The notes beneath the pieces are model-generated. The model was not told the DNA's origin. It saw only the letters and a list, made by a program, of their open reading frames with translations, and did no database searches. From assembly GCA_017302255.1 (NCBI GenBank), contig JAFLDV010000033.1, positions 1 through 45,175 of the forward strand: a stretch of 45,175 nucleotides of DNA, written 5' to 3'. The DNA is from Gammaproteobacteria bacterium (lineage in GTDB: Bacteria; Pseudomonadota; Gammaproteobacteria; Enterobacterales; Alteromonadaceae). Position 1 is the stretch's first letter; each line of letters begins with the position of its first letter. This document shows positions 1 to 9,223 of the stretch, one piece after another. The position numbers and the translations under genes are program-made.

Positions 1-1298
1 AACTGCCTGCCGCGGTCTTCGTAATTCTCAAACAAGTCAAAACTCGCGCACGCCGGCGAGAGCAATACCGCATCGCCTTTTTCGGCCATATACGACGCTG
101 TTTTCACCGCTTCCTGCATGTTGTTGACTTCCACCATGATATCGACCACGCCGCCAAACGCATCGATGATTTTCCTGTTGTCGACACCCAGGCAAATGAT
201 GCCTTTGACCTTCTCGCGAACGAGCGACATCAATTCCGAATAATCGTTGCCTTTATCGACACCGCCGACAATCCAAATCGTGGGAACAGTCATAAAGTCG
301 AGCGCAAAAAAGGTAGCGTTCACGTTGGTGGCTTTCGAATCGTTGACCCAGCGTACACCTTGGCTATCGGCGACCAAGGTACAACGGTGTGGCAACGGCG
401 CGAAAGTTTGCAATGCTTTGATCAGCCCTTGCCGCGAAGCGCCTGCCGCTAAAGCGACTGCAGCAGCTGCAAGTGCGTTAAATTGATTATGCCGCCCCAC
501 CATTGACATCTCATTCACGCGCATCAAAGGTTCATTAGCGACTTGCAGCCAATTTTCATTATCGATGTTGATAAGCCCGTATGCCCCAGACGACAAACCA
601 ATCGCGATATCAGCTGGAACACTAAATTGTGGCTTGGTCAGCGCGTCGTCTTGATTCCAGACCGCTAATTGGGTGTGCTGAAAAATACGTTGTTTGGCGG
701 CAGCGTAATTGGCCATAGTGCCATGACGGTCGAGGTGATCTTCACTGACATTTAAGTGCGCTGCAGCTACTAAATTCAATTGATGGGTGGTTTCCAGCTG
801 AAAACTCGATAGTTCCAGTACGTAAACCTCGGTGTCAATTTGCTCAAGGGCATCTAATACCGCTAAACCAATGTTGCCCGCGGCAAGTGCTTTGATACCG
901 GCACAGTTGAGCATATGCTCAACCAACTTAGTGACTGTAGATTTGCCGTTAGAACCGGTAATAGCCACCACAGGTTTGGTGTTCACCATCGCAAATAATT
1001 CAACATCACCAATGATTTGCACACCTTGAGCAATGGCAAAGCGCACTGCTGGTAATGACAAATCTAAGCCAGGACTAACTAACAACACATCCATCTTCGC
1101 TAAGCGATTGGCATCTAACTCACCGAGGTAAATGCCATCAACTTTCTCTGCAGGAATTTGCTCAAGACCGGCGACTTTAAGGCGAGTATCCATCAGCACA
1201 GGTTTAACCCCGTGTTTCAGCAGAAAGCGCACAGTCGCAAGCCCAGAAATACCCAGACCAATTACTGCAACTCGTTTTCCCTGGAACAATTTATTCAT
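1..1298 (-). CDS. murD: UDP-N-acetylmuramoylalanine--D-glutamate ligase, 3' end cut by window edge
   Basis: MurD is the cytoplasmic ATP-dependent ligase that adds D-glutamate to UDP-MurNAc-L-Ala in peptidoglycan precursor synthesis. Translating the minus strand from ATG at 1298 gives MNKLFQGKRVAVIGLGISG, an N-terminal Rossmann-like UDP-binding domain, then the Mur-ligase ATP loop ITGSNGKSTVTKL, then HLDRHGTMANYAAAK and RWVNDSKATN, all characteristic of MurD. The frame stays open for 432 codons to the left edge. The usual length is about 440 residues, so only the last few residues are missing. It starts 48 nt after mraY and is the downstream gene of the visible dcw cluster. No internal stop or frameshift was seen. 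The identification is secure. Confidence 0.97.
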   Translation of the reverse strand, partial: MNKLFQGKRVAVIGLGISGLATVRFLLKHGVKPVLMDTRLKVAGLEQIPAEKVDGIYLGELDANRLAKMDVLLVSPGLDLSLPAVRFAIAQGVQIIGDVELFAMVNTKPVVAITGSNGKSTVTKLVEHMLNCAGIKALAAGNIGLAVLDALEQIDTEVYVLELSSFQLETTHQLNLVAAAHLNVSEDHLDRHGTMANYAAAKQRIFQHTQLAVWNQDDALTKPQFSVPADIAIGLSSGAYGLINIDNENWLQVANEPLMRVNEMSMVGRHNQFNALAAAAVALAAGASRQGLIKALQTFAPLPHRCTLVADSQGVRWVNDSKATNVNATFFALDFMTVPTIWIVGGVDKGNDYSELMSLVREKVKGIICLGVDNRKIIDAFGGVVDIMVEVNNMQEAVKTASYMAEKGDAVLLSPACASFDLFENYEDRGRQ

Positions 1299-1346
1299 CG
1301 CTGATCTCACTCACACTTTGATCTGACCACATCAGATCGGCATCAC

Positions 1347-2429
1347 TTAACGCAGTTTCAGCGTCGCTAAGCCAATCAACACAAAAATTATGGATAAGAT
1401 CCAAAAACGGACAATAACTCGCGGTTCCGGCCAGCCTTTTAATTCGTAATGGTGATGGATAGGCGCCATGCGGAAAATACGTTGGCCGCGCAACTTGTAA
1501 GAACCCACTTGTAAAATCACTGACATGGTTTCAATAACAAAAATACCGCCCATGATAATCAACACGATTTCTTGGCGAACTAACACCGCAATAACGCCTA
1601 AAATTGCACCGAGCGCTAATGAACCAACATCGCCCATAAACACTTGTGCTGGATAGGTATTAAACCACAAGAAGCCAAGACCAGCGCCAATGATGCTAGC
1701 GCAAACAACTACCAGTTCACTGGTGAGCGGTAAGTGCGGAATATTCAGATAGTTAGCAAATACTGCGTTACCACTGACATAAGCGATAAAGGCAAAAGCA
1801 GCAGCGACCATGATGGTTGGGACAATAGCTAAGCCATCAAGACCATCGGTTAAATTCACTGCATTAGAAAAACCAACCATCACAAAGTAAGTCGTGACTA
1901 AATAAAACAAGCCAAGCTGTGGTAACACATCTTTGATAAATGGCACAACTAAGCTAGTTTCTGCAGCCCGATCTGCGGTCGCATACAGGAAGAAAGCGGT
2001 TACTAGAGCAAACACCGATTGCCAAAAGTACTTCCAACGCGCGATAAGTCCTTTTGGGTCTTTGCGAATAACTTTGCGGTAGTCGTCAATAAAGCCGATC
2101 CAGCCGTAGGCAACAAGCACAAACAATACGACCCACACATATTTGTTTGTCAGATCAGCCCATAACAATGTGCTAACCGCGATAGAACCCAAAATCAGCA
2201 AACCGCCCATGGTCGGAGTGCCCTTTTTCGAAAAGTGGCTTTCTGGACCATCGTTACGCACAGTTTGACCAATTTGCAGACGCTGCAAAGCGGCAATTAA
2301 TTTTGGTCCGAAATACAGGCTCAGCAACAAGGCTGTGAGGATCCCAAGTATTGAGCGAAAGGTCAGATAACTAAACACGTTAAACGCGCTGACATATTGG
2401 GTGAGGTAATCGGCTAACCAAACTAACAT
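1347..2429 (-). CDS. mraY: phospho-N-acetylmuramoyl-pentapeptide transferase
   Basis: MraY transfers phospho-MurNAc-pentapeptide to undecaprenyl phosphate at the inner membrane, making lipid I. The 360-residue product starts [20 protein letters not shown] and has about ten hydrophobic segments. Family motifs include [19 protein letters not shown] near the N-terminus, [20 protein letters not shown] (catalytic Asp region), [11 protein letters not shown], and [19 protein letters not shown] near the C-terminus. An in-frame ATG 21 nt upstream (2450) exists, but the family start is the Met at 2429, which gives the normal length of 360. Its start overlaps the end of murF by 7 nt, implying translational coupling within the dcw operon. 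Confidence 0.97.
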   Translation of the reverse strand: MLVWLADYLTQYVSAFNVFSYLTFRSILGILTALLLSLYFGPKLIAALQRLQIGQTVRNDGPESHFSKKGTPTMGGLLILGSIAVSTLLWADLTNKYVWVVLFVLVAYGWIGFIDDYRKVIRKDPKGLIARWKYFWQSVFALVTAFFLYATADRAAETSLVVPFIKDVLPQLGLFYLVTTYFVMVGFSNAVNLTDGLDGLAIVPTIMVAAAFAFIAYVSGNAVFANYLNIPHLPLTSELVVVCASIIGAGLGFLWFNTYPAQVFMGDVGSLALGAILGVIAVLVRQEIVLIIMGGIFVIETMSVILQVGSYKLRGQRIFRMAPIHHHYELKGWPEPRVIVRFWILSIIFVLIGLATLKLR

Positions 2430-3799
2430 GGGTCTTTCTCCTGCTGACAACTTTCTAGCAAGTCTTGCACGACCAATTCCATTTTGGCGCTACGTGAGCC
2501 CTTAACCAAAATTGAAACATCATCATTACTGCTTAAATAAGGGAGTAATTTGCTCAATAACTGCGCTCGCGAACTAAAATGCGCACCGTTTTGATGAAAT
2601 AGTTCACTGGCGTTTTGCGACAAAACACCCAAGGTGAATAACAGGTTGATACCACTTTGTTTAGCATAGGCTCCAACCTCTTCATGATACATACGAGCAT
2701 CAGGGCCTAACTCACCCATATCGCCTAACACCAAAATGCGAGTGCCAGCATAAGCAGCCAGTAAATCGATAGCCGCTTTGACTGATTCAACATTGGCGTT
2801 ATAGGTATCATCAATAATCCGCATCATCGGTTTTGGTTGGTAGACATTAATGCGGCCTTTCACCGGCTTCATCGACGCTAAACCAAGTTGCACATCTTGT
2901 AAGGAAGCGCCCATCGCAAGTGCCGCAGCAGATGCAGCTAAAGCATTGGCGACATTGTGCTTACCAGGGATCACCAATTGCACGAACTTGCGTCCGTAAG
3001 GCGTCACTAATTCAAAACCTGCGCAACCTTGGCTATCCAAAACCACTTGTTCTGCAGTGAAATCAGTCGCTTGGCTTAAACTAAAGCCTTGAACCGTCAA
3101 ATGCGTCAGTCGTTGTAACCAATAACTATGAAATTCACTATCCATAGGCACAATGGCTAAAGAACCATCGCTAAGCCCTGAATAAATTTCACCTTTTGCT
3201 CGAGCCACCCCGAATAAATCACCGAAACCTTCGATATGCGCTGCGGCAACGTTGGTGATCATGGCGACATCAGGTTTGACTAAAGAACTGGTGTAGGCAA
3301 TCTCGCCCAAATGATTGGCACCAAGCTCAATCACCGCAAATTTATGCTGTGGCTCAAGACGCAATAAGGTTAATGGCACACCAATGTCATTGTTAAAGTT
3401 GCCAGCGGTCGCCAGCACTTGGCCGATGCGCGATAAAATTGCCGCCAGCATCTCTTTAACCGTAGTTTTGCCAGCGCTGCCAGTCACAGCGACAGTTTTT
3501 GGTGCCACTTTGGCTTTGACCAAAGCACCTAACTGACCCAGCGCAATCCGTGTATCTTCCACAACTATTTGTGGCACGGCGACCGGTAGTTGACGATTAA
3601 CGACTAAGGCAATCGCACCTTGTGCAATAACTTCGTCGACGAAACGATGACCGTCGAAATTCGGCCCTTGTAATGCAATAAATAAATCACCAGCTTTGAT
3701 CTGGCGACTGTCGGTGCTGACACTCGCAATAGCGACGTCATCACCAATTAAATTTGCCTGAAGTGCCGAAGCAATTTCAGAAGCCATTAACCGAATCAT
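2423..3799 (-). CDS. murF: UDP-MurNAc-tripeptide--D-Ala-D-Ala ligase
   Basis: MurF adds D-Ala-D-Ala to the UDP-MurNAc-tripeptide, completing the pentapeptide precursor in the cytoplasm. The 458-residue product shows the N-terminal Mur ligase domain (SVTSDSR-like [18 protein letters not shown]), the ATP-binding loop [29 protein letters not shown] and [15 protein letters not shown], typical of MurF, and the C-terminal [15 protein letters not shown] and [10 protein letters not shown] segments. The length matches the family (about 450). The ATG at 3799 overlaps the murE stop by one base, and the 3' end overlaps mraY. No anomaly was seen. Confidence 0.97.
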   Translation of the reverse strand: MIRLMASEIASALQANLIGDDVAIASVSTDSRQIKAGDLFIALQGPNFDGHRFVDEVIAQGAIALVVNRQLPVAVPQIVVEDTRIALGQLGALVKAKVAPKTVAVTGSAGKTTVKEMLAAILSRIGQVLATAGNFNNDIGVPLTLLRLEPQHKFAVIELGANHLGEIAYTSSLVKPDVAMITNVAAAHIEGFGDLFGVARAKGEIYSGLSDGSLAIVPMDSEFHSYWLQRLTHLTVQGFSLSQATDFTAEQVVLDSQGCAGFELVTPYGRKFVQLVIPGKHNVANALAASAAALAMGASLQDVQLGLASMKPVKGRINVYQPKPMMRIIDDTYNANVESVKAAIDLLAAYAGTRILVLGDMGELGPDARMYHEEVGAYAKQSGINLLFTLGVLSQNASELFHQNGAHFSSRAQLLSKLLPYLSSNDDVSILVKGSRSAKMELVVQDLLESCQQEKDPC

Positions 3800-5310
3800 T
3801 AGCTCATCTCCGCCAATAACGCATCAATAAATTTTCGTTCATCATAGTCGCGCACTGTACTGCCGAGGATTTGGTAGGTCTCATGACCTTTACCAGCAAC
3901 CAAAATCATGTCGTGTGCATGGGCTTCAATCAGTGCCAGTTTAATTGCAGATTCTCGATCCGGCTCAATTTGACAATTGGCACCAGTTTTCATACCAGCG
4001 GCAATGTCATTACAGATATCAAGCACGGCTTCAGTACGCGGATTGTCGGCGGTAATGATAACATGATCTGCATAAAGTTCGGCGATTTGTCCCATCAAAG
4101 GCCGCTTGCCTTTGTCGCGATCACCACCACAACCAAACACACACCAGACTCGACCACGACACTGCTGGCGCAGGGCAATCAAACTTTGTTGCAAGGCATC
4201 AGGAGTGTGGGCGTAATCAACAACCACACTAACATCGCCAGGGAAATGCCAAAGCTCCATCCGACCGGGCACTGATTTCAACAAGCGCACAGCTTCTACC
4301 ACTGCCGGCAAGCTGTAACCCAATTGCACCATTGCTCCCATAGCAGCGAGGACGTTTTGGACATTGAACTCTGCAAGTAACGGAATATGAAGATTAAATT
4401 GGCCAGCATCTGTGTGCAATTTGCAGCTAAAGCCATGACCATCCGATTCCAGCTCATCGTAGGCTAAAAATCTGGAGAAGCCGTGACAATCACTTAAGCG
4501 GCCATAAGCCAACACCGGCAACTGCGAAATTTGTGCGAGTTTTTTGCCAAAGGCATCGGAAACGTTGATCACTGCGGTACGACTTTGATTCTCCACGAAG
4601 AGCAGTGCTTTGGCGTCACCGTAAGCTTCCATAGTGCCATGGTAATCCAGGTGATCGCGGCTTAGATTTGTGAAGATTGCCGTCTCAAATTTAAGACCAG
4701 CAACTCGCTGTTGCACTAAAGCATGTGAAGATACTTCCATAGCAGCTAAATGCCGCCCTTCTGCATGCAGCTTTGAAAAAATTCGATGTAAATCAACCAA
4801 ATGTGGAGTGGTATTTTGCAGCGGTGTCAGGTTTTGATAGTGCCCATAGCCAAGAGTACCAATCACTGCTGAAGGCGCGTCTAATAACTCGCTCAGTTGA
4901 TTGATAAAAATTGCCGTACTGGATTTACCATTGGTGCCAGTGATAGCCACCAAATTCATTGATTTCACTGCATCGTGATAAAACCGACTGACCAACTCTG
5001 GCAATACACTTGGCATATCAGGCCAAACAATAATTTGCGACTGCTGCGCTAAAGCCTCATCACCAACAGCTAAGACATCGGTTAAAACCAGCGCAGCACC
5101 GGCGGCAATGGCTTGACGAATATAGCGATTACCATGACCTGCCACACCGGCCAAAGCGAGGAATACATCTCCTGGCTTGACCGTGTTGCTGTTAATTTGT
5201 AACTGCGCATCATGTCGAATTTCTGGCAGGTTTTCTAACGCACAAAGCGACTGCCCTGCGGCAGTCGCTTTGAACGGAGTCAACCAGCTTTGCAGTGGGT
5301 TAACCGGCAT
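3799..5310 (-). CDS. murE: UDP-MurNAc-L-Ala-D-Glu--2,6-diaminopimelate ligase
   Basis: MurE adds the third residue of the peptidoglycan stem peptide in the cytoplasm. The motif DNPRTE (in ITADNPRTEAVLDI) is the established signature of enzymes that use meso-diaminopimelate rather than lysine, so a Gram-negative type wall is expected. Also visible are the ATP loop AITGTNGKSSTAIFINQL, FTNLSRDHLDYHGTMEAYG, the DYAHTPDAL motif and FGCGGDRDKGKRPLMG. The reading frame is open from an ATG at 5346, but I choose the Met at 5310 (MPVNPLQSW): GGAG lies about 8 nt before it, and the resulting 503 residues fit the family. That start overlaps ftsI by 11 nt. Confidence 0.95.
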   Translation of the reverse strand: MPVNPLQSWLTPFKATAAGQSLCALENLPEIRHDAQLQINSNTVKPGDVFLALAGVAGHGNRYIRQAIAAGAALVLTDVLAVGDEALAQQSQIIVWPDMPSVLPELVSRFYHDAVKSMNLVAITGTNGKSSTAIFINQLSELLDAPSAVIGTLGYGHYQNLTPLQNTTPHLVDLHRIFSKLHAEGRHLAAMEVSSHALVQQRVAGLKFETAIFTNLSRDHLDYHGTMEAYGDAKALLFVENQSRTAVINVSDAFGKKLAQISQLPVLAYGRLSDCHGFSRFLAYDELESDGHGFSCKLHTDAGQFNLHIPLLAEFNVQNVLAAMGAMVQLGYSLPAVVEAVRLLKSVPGRMELWHFPGDVSVVVDYAHTPDALQQSLIALRQQCRGRVWCVFGCGGDRDKGKRPLMGQIAELYADHVIITADNPRTEAVLDICNDIAAGMKTGANCQIEPDRESAIKLALIEAHAHDMILVAGKGHETYQILGSTVRDYDERKFIDALLAEMS

Positions 5311-7033
5311 CCGGGCCTCCAGTGACTTTACTGATCCGGCTATCATTGCCGTCAGGTGGTAGATTCATTAATTGCATCGCTGCGCCCATAACGGCACTAA
5401 ACACCGGAGCCGCAACTTCACCACCATAATAGTAGTCGCCACTTGGTTCGTTGATGATGACCACACAAGCTAAGCGAGGTGAAGAAATTGGACCTATGCC
5501 GGCAAAAGAACCGATATAGTCATCACCGTAACCACCGGCGATAGCTTTTTTCGCGGTGCCAGTTTTACCACCAACACGATAACCTGCGACTCTTGCTTTG
5601 GTAGCAGTACCGCCTTTTTCGGTAACTTGTTCCAGCATTTCTACCATAGCGTCGGCATTTTGCTCGCTGACCACACGCATCCCTTCAGGAGGCGTTTCTG
5701 CTTTAATGATAGACAAAGGACGCACCACACCGCCGTTGGCAATTGCTGAGTACATCTTCGCCATTTGTACCGCGGTCACTGATAAGCCGTAACCGAAAGA
5801 CAAAGTGGCACGCTCGTGATCTGACCAACGCGCACGCTCACGCAACATGCCAGCGCTTTCACCCTGTAAGCCCAAACCTGTTTCAGCACCAAGGCCCATG
5901 TCGTAATACAACTTCAATAAATCTTCGTGCGGCATATTCAACGCAAGTTTAGTCACGCCGATGTTTGATGATTTGCGCATAATGCCGGTTAAATCTAGAT
6001 CGCCGTAACCGTGAGTATCTTTAACCCGACGGCCACCCACCATAATTGGGCCGTAACCTGTTTGAATCACAGTATTCATATCAGCGGTACCGTTTTCCAA
6101 TGCCGCCAATACTGGCAATGGTTTTACGATAGAACCTGGTTCGATTGAATCGGTAATAGCACGGTTACGGAACCGGTGAATTTCAGTATTTTTGCGGTTG
6201 TTCGGGTTGTAGGATGGACTATTCACCATCGCCAACACTTCACCAGTATGCACGTCAACAACCACAACCGAACCAGAAGTTGCACCAAAGGTCAGTACCG
6301 CTTTCTTCAGTTCACGGTACGCAACTGCTTGGATCCGTTGATCAATTGATAACTGTAAATTGCGCGATGCGGTAGCTTCAGTTTGCTCCAACACTTCAAT
6401 TTCGCGGCCTTTAGCATCTTTACGGATCACTCGACGACCAGGGGTACCTTGCAGTAATTCATCGAATTGCCGCTCAACACCCTCAACACCGTGATCATCA
6501 ACGTTGGTAAAACCAACCACATGCGCAGCGACTTCACCGGCTGGGTAATAACGTTTTGCTTCTTTCTTGAAATAAATGCCAGGGACTTTTAATTTACGCA
6601 CGTACTCGGCAGTTGCTGGACTTGCTTGACGTTGCAGATAGACATAACGCTTCTTTTTGTCAGTCGCGATTTTCTTAGTCAGTTCTTCTGGTGTCATTTG
6701 CAGCATTTCAGCTAAAGCGTACCAGCGGCGCATGTCTTCATTAGACTTTGCTTCCATCACTACTTTTGAATCGGCATAGATAGATTCAACTGGCACACTG
6801 ACGGCAAGCTCTTCACCATTGCGGTCAAGGATCATACCGCGCATCACGTCCGCAGATTTTACCCGCAGCGATCGCTGATCGCCGCGTTCCACCAACAGAT
6901 CCGGTTCAACCACTTGGATATAAGCTGCACGCGCAACTAAACCGACAAAAATAGTCGAAAGTGACAACACCACGAAGGCAAAACGCCAACTGATGACCAT
7001 AGGTTTTTTGTTTTTCTTGGCATGTCTGGTCAT
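5300..7033 (-). CDS. ftsI: septal peptidoglycan transpeptidase PBP3 (FtsI)
   Basis: FtsI is the monofunctional class B penicillin-binding protein that cross-links septal peptidoglycan together with FtsW. The 577-residue product has a basic N-terminus and one membrane anchor at roughly residues 15-38 (FAFVVLSLSTIFVGLVARAA), a PBP dimerisation domain, and a transpeptidase domain. The three active-site motifs are visible: S301-I-V-K (in EPGSIVKPL), S355-S-N and K490-T-G-T. Length is close to the E. coli protein (588). It overlaps ftsL by 4 nt (ATGA) and murE by 11 nt. No sign of a missing catalytic residue. Confidence 0.97.
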   Translation of the reverse strand: MTRHAKKNKKPMVISWRFAFVVLSLSTIFVGLVARAAYIQVVEPDLLVERGDQRSLRVKSADVMRGMILDRNGEELAVSVPVESIYADSKVVMEAKSNEDMRRWYALAEMLQMTPEELTKKIATDKKKRYVYLQRQASPATAEYVRKLKVPGIYFKKEAKRYYPAGEVAAHVVGFTNVDDHGVEGVERQFDELLQGTPGRRVIRKDAKGREIEVLEQTEATASRNLQLSIDQRIQAVAYRELKKAVLTFGATSGSVVVVDVHTGEVLAMVNSPSYNPNNRKNTEIHRFRNRAITDSIEPGSIVKPLPVLAALENGTADMNTVIQTGYGPIMVGGRRVKDTHGYGDLDLTGIMRKSSNIGVTKLALNMPHEDLLKLYYDMGLGAETGLGLQGESAGMLRERARWSDHERATLSFGYGLSVTAVQMAKMYSAIANGGVVRPLSIIKAETPPEGMRVVSEQNADAMVEMLEQVTEKGGTATKARVAGYRVGGKTGTAKKAIAGGYGDDYIGSFAGIGPISSPRLACVVIINEPSGDYYYGGEVAAPVFSAVMGAAMQLMNLPPDGNDSRISKVTGGPDAG

Positions 7034-7338
7034 GGTTCATCCACCACTATGTCTTGCTGTCCTGTAGGTCGAACCATCTGCAACTGCATGGTTGCAATTT
7101 CTTCAACGCGACTGTGTTCAGACAATGCACGTTGTTCGACCAGTAAATTCCGCCACTCCATTTCGAGCGCGTCCCGTTCCTGGAATACTTTGTCTTGCGA
7201 AATGCTCAATTGCCGAGTTTGGTGGGTGACTTCAATCACCGCCAACGCTGACAGCACACAACAGATCAGCAAGAAAACTACTATTTTGTGACCACCAAGG
7301 TCATTTAATATCAAGCGACTTAAGCGGATTTGGCTCAT
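7030..7338 (-). CDS. ftsL: cell division protein FtsL
   Basis: FtsL is a small bitopic divisome protein that forms the FtsQLB subcomplex and helps activate FtsWI. The 102-residue product has a short cytoplasmic N-terminus, one membrane span at about residues 17-38 (HKIVVFLLICCVLSALAVIE) and a periplasmic heptad-like coiled coil from about 40 to 90. Sequence conservation in this family is low; the call rests on size, topology and position between rsmH and ftsI. It begins 2 nt after the rsmH stop, and its last 4 nt overlap the ftsI start. Confidence 0.93.
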   Translation of the reverse strand: MSQIRLSRLILNDLGGHKIVVFLLICCVLSALAVIEVTHQTRQLSISQDKVFQERDALEMEWRNLLVEQRALSEHSRVEEIATMQLQMVRPTGQQDIVVDEP

Positions 7339-7340
7339 GA

Positions 7341-8279
7341 TTACTGCCGCTCCGCGATCCGTAACACCGCACTGCGCGAACGAGGATTGACTGCAAGCTC
7401 GGCATCCGACGGCATAATGGCTTTGCCAATTAATTTCAGCGGTAAATGCTGTTTTAACTGGGCTTCAGTCAACGGCATGCCTTTAGGCACTGGCGCTGGC
7501 TTACTATGTTTGCGCATAAACTGTTTCACTAACCGATCTTCAAGGCTGTGAAAACTAATGACGGCTAAACGTCCACCGGGCTTAAGCACCTGCATGGCAG
7601 CCTCTAAGGCTTGGTTAACCTGTTCCAGCTCGCTATTGATATAAATGCGGATCGCTTGAAAACTGCGAGTTGCTGGATGCTTCTTCTCTTTAAAACTTTT
7701 TGGTGCAGTCGCCGAAATCAGCGCTGCTAATTGGCTTGTGCGTGTTAACGGTGCAGAGTCGCGAGTGTTGACGATGGCATTCGCAATTTTCCAAGCGAAC
7801 TTTTCTTCGCCGTATTCACGAAGCACAAAAGTAATATCTTCAACGTCTGCTTTTGCTAACCAGTCGGCAGCAGAAATACCGCTAGTTGGATCCATCCGCA
7901 TATCTAATGGACCATCGCGCATAAAACTGAAACCGCGCTCGGCATCATCTAACTGCGGGGATGACACCCCAAGATCTAATAAAATGCCGTCGACTTGACC
8001 GACGATCTGCTGAGTTGCAGCTACCTGCGCTAATTCGGCAAAAGCACAGTGGCTAATATGAAACCGCGGATCATCAGCAAACTGGGCGGCAGCAGCAATC
8101 GCTGACGGATCACGGTCAATCGCAAACAAACGGCCTTGGGCGCCTAAATGGCTTAGCACAACTCGGCTATGCCCTCCCCTACCGAAAGTTCCGTCGATGT
8201 AAACGCCGTCGGCTTTGATTGCTAAACCGTCAATTGTTTCCTGCAACAAGACGGAAATGTGTGCTTGTTGCTCAATCAC
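7341..8279 (-). CDS. rsmH: 16S rRNA (cytosine(1402)-N(4))-methyltransferase
   Basis: RsmH (MraW) N4-methylates C1402 of 16S rRNA in the decoding centre. The 312-residue product begins [19 protein letters not shown] and shows the SAM-binding motif [13 protein letters not shown], then [26 protein letters not shown], and the C-terminal [16 protein letters not shown] typical of the family. Its start overlaps the mraZ end by 4 nt. RsmI, which 2'-O-methylates the same nucleotide, is encoded at 21151-21996 in this window. Confidence 0.97.
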   Translation of the reverse strand: MIEQQAHISVLLQETIDGLAIKADGVYIDGTFGRGGHSRVVLSHLGAQGRLFAIDRDPSAIAAAAQFADDPRFHISHCAFAELAQVAATQQIVGQVDGILLDLGVSSPQLDDAERGFSFMRDGPLDMRMDPTSGISAADWLAKADVEDITFVLREYGEEKFAWKIANAIVNTRDSAPLTRTSQLAALISATAPKSFKEKKHPATRSFQAIRIYINSELEQVNQALEAAMQVLKPGGRLAVISFHSLEDRLVKQFMRKHSKPAPVPKGMPLTEAQLKQHLPLKLIGKAIMPSDAELAVNPRSRSAVLRIAERQ

Positions 8280-8746
8280 AATGAAAGTTCCTGTAAACGT
8301 TCAGATAGCTCGGCATCGCCGGCTGCTGCTAATTCTTGTTCAACCGCCATATCTGCGGCGACACGTTGATGCCAGGTCTCTTCGTCCCAGATCTCAAATT
8401 TGTTCAATTGGCCGACTAAACGTAAACCCTTGGTCAGGTGGGCATGGCTACGTAGGGTACCTGGTAGCAAAATGCGACCAGCTTTATCCATTTCGCAGTC
8501 AGTAGCATGGCCAAGTAATAGCCGTTTTAAACGTTGTTCTTGCGGATTAAAGCTGGAAAGACGTTTTAGTTTTTCTTCAATCTCTTCCCATTCGCTGAGC
8601 GGATATAACAGCAAACATGGATCTTTATGGTCGATGGTACAAATCAATTGCCCGCCAGTTTCAGACAATAGGCTATCGCGGTAACGCGTTGGCAGCGTCA
8701 ACCGGCCCTTGTCATCCAAACTCAAAGCAAACGAACCACGAAACAT
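8276..8746 (-). CDS. mraZ: transcriptional regulator MraZ
   Basis: MraZ is the AbrB-fold DNA-binding regulator that heads the dcw operon and, in E. coli, represses it. The 156-residue product has the two tandem SpoVT/AbrB-like halves: [20 protein letters not shown] at residues 1-20, and [20 protein letters not shown] around 79-98, each with the DxxGRxxLP signature. Length matches the family (about 150). It is the first gene of the cluster, overlaps rsmH by 4 nt, and has a direct-repeat array in its leader that fits autoregulation. Confidence 0.96.
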   Translation of the reverse strand: MFRGSFALSLDDKGRLTLPTRYRDSLLSETGGQLICTIDHKDPCLLLYPLSEWEEIEEKLKRLSSFNPQEQRLKRLLLGHATDCEMDKAGRILLPGTLRSHAHLTKGLRLVGQLNKFEIWDEETWHQRVAADMAVEQELAAAGDAELSERLQELSL

Positions 8747-8786
8747 CTATCGATCCCACTTGGTTATTATTAGATCCGAAAAAAGA

Positions 8787-8811
8787 TCCACATCTACCCA
8801 CGATTATCCAC
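8787..8811 (-). promoter_or_regulatory. candidate MraZ operator: three GTGGR repeats on a 10-bp period
   Basis: On the minus strand GTGGA, GTGGG and GTGGA occur at exactly 10-bp spacing (complements at 8807-8811, 8797-8801 and 8787-8791), with a further GTGGGA just upstream of the mraZ start codon. Tandem TGGG-type repeats with about 5-nt spacers are the known MraZ binding signature in E. coli. The array lies right at and downstream of the predicted transcription start. Binding is inferred from the pattern. The promoter-distal repeat also forms CGTGGATAA, one mismatch from a DnaA box. Confidence 0.7.
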
Positions 8812-8819
8812 GTTGTCAC

Positions 8820-8849
8820 AGTTTAGGGTGCAGAATTCGGCCTTGTCAA
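8820..8849 (-). promoter_or_regulatory. predicted sigma-70 promoter of the dcw operon
   Basis: On the minus strand a perfect -35 hexamer TTGACA (8844-8849) is followed after 18 nt by TAAACT (8820-8825), which matches four of six positions of the -10 consensus. The inferred start is near 8812, about 65 nt upstream of the mraZ ATG. It is the only strong promoter-like element I see for the whole tightly packed cluster. Confidence 0.7.
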
Positions 8850-9201
8850 GGTAAAACCCCTATTGATCGATCGAATAAGATCCAATAACTACGCGGCTTT
8901 GAGCCAAGGTGGTGATTTAGGGGGGAAAAGTGGGAGAAAAATACAAAAATTTAAAAAAATCGGTATCGCGTAACCAGATCAACTGATCAGATGTGCTGCA
9001 CAAGCGAAACTTGCCTCTGCAGGCGATCTTGGGGGGAAATTTACCAGAATGTACTGAAACCGCTGCGCAACGCGGCATAGCGCGACAGTTAGGATTAAGC
9101 TGTGGAGTCTAAATAGGTAAGTAATTGATCTGTAATATTTAGTTCAAACAATGAGCGACGATCTTCCAAACAATTTCGCGATCGCTAACAACGAAGATCA
9201 A
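8850..9201. other. non-coding stretch between dcw promoter and efflux adaptor gene
   Basis: No convincing gene is visible on either strand. The plus strand has an A-rich run at about 8938-8958, which read on the minus strand is a T-rich stretch where transcripts coming from the efflux operon could end. A small palindrome containing TGATCA lies near 8985, and G runs occur at about 8920 and 9030. No further function can be assigned. Confidence 0.5.
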
Positions 9202-9223
9202 GCGCAGCTTATCGCTGCTGCGC
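9202..9223 (-). terminator. possible hairpin at the end of the adaptor gene
   Basis: GCGCAGC (9202-9208) is complementary to GCTGCGC (9217-9223) with an 8-nt loop that contains the adaptor stop codon. On the minus strand the stem is followed by a moderately T-rich but interrupted sequence, so it is at best a weak intrinsic terminator. Confidence 0.3.

Noticed and set aside
3871-4275. 134-codon plus-strand frame, and similar long plus-strand frames across 1-8800
   Set aside because: Shadows of the minus-strand murE and other dcw genes, which have clear family motifs.
8804-8812. Replication-origin-type DnaA box
   Set aside because: A single one-mismatch box with no cluster and no origin genes; the MraZ operator explains it better.
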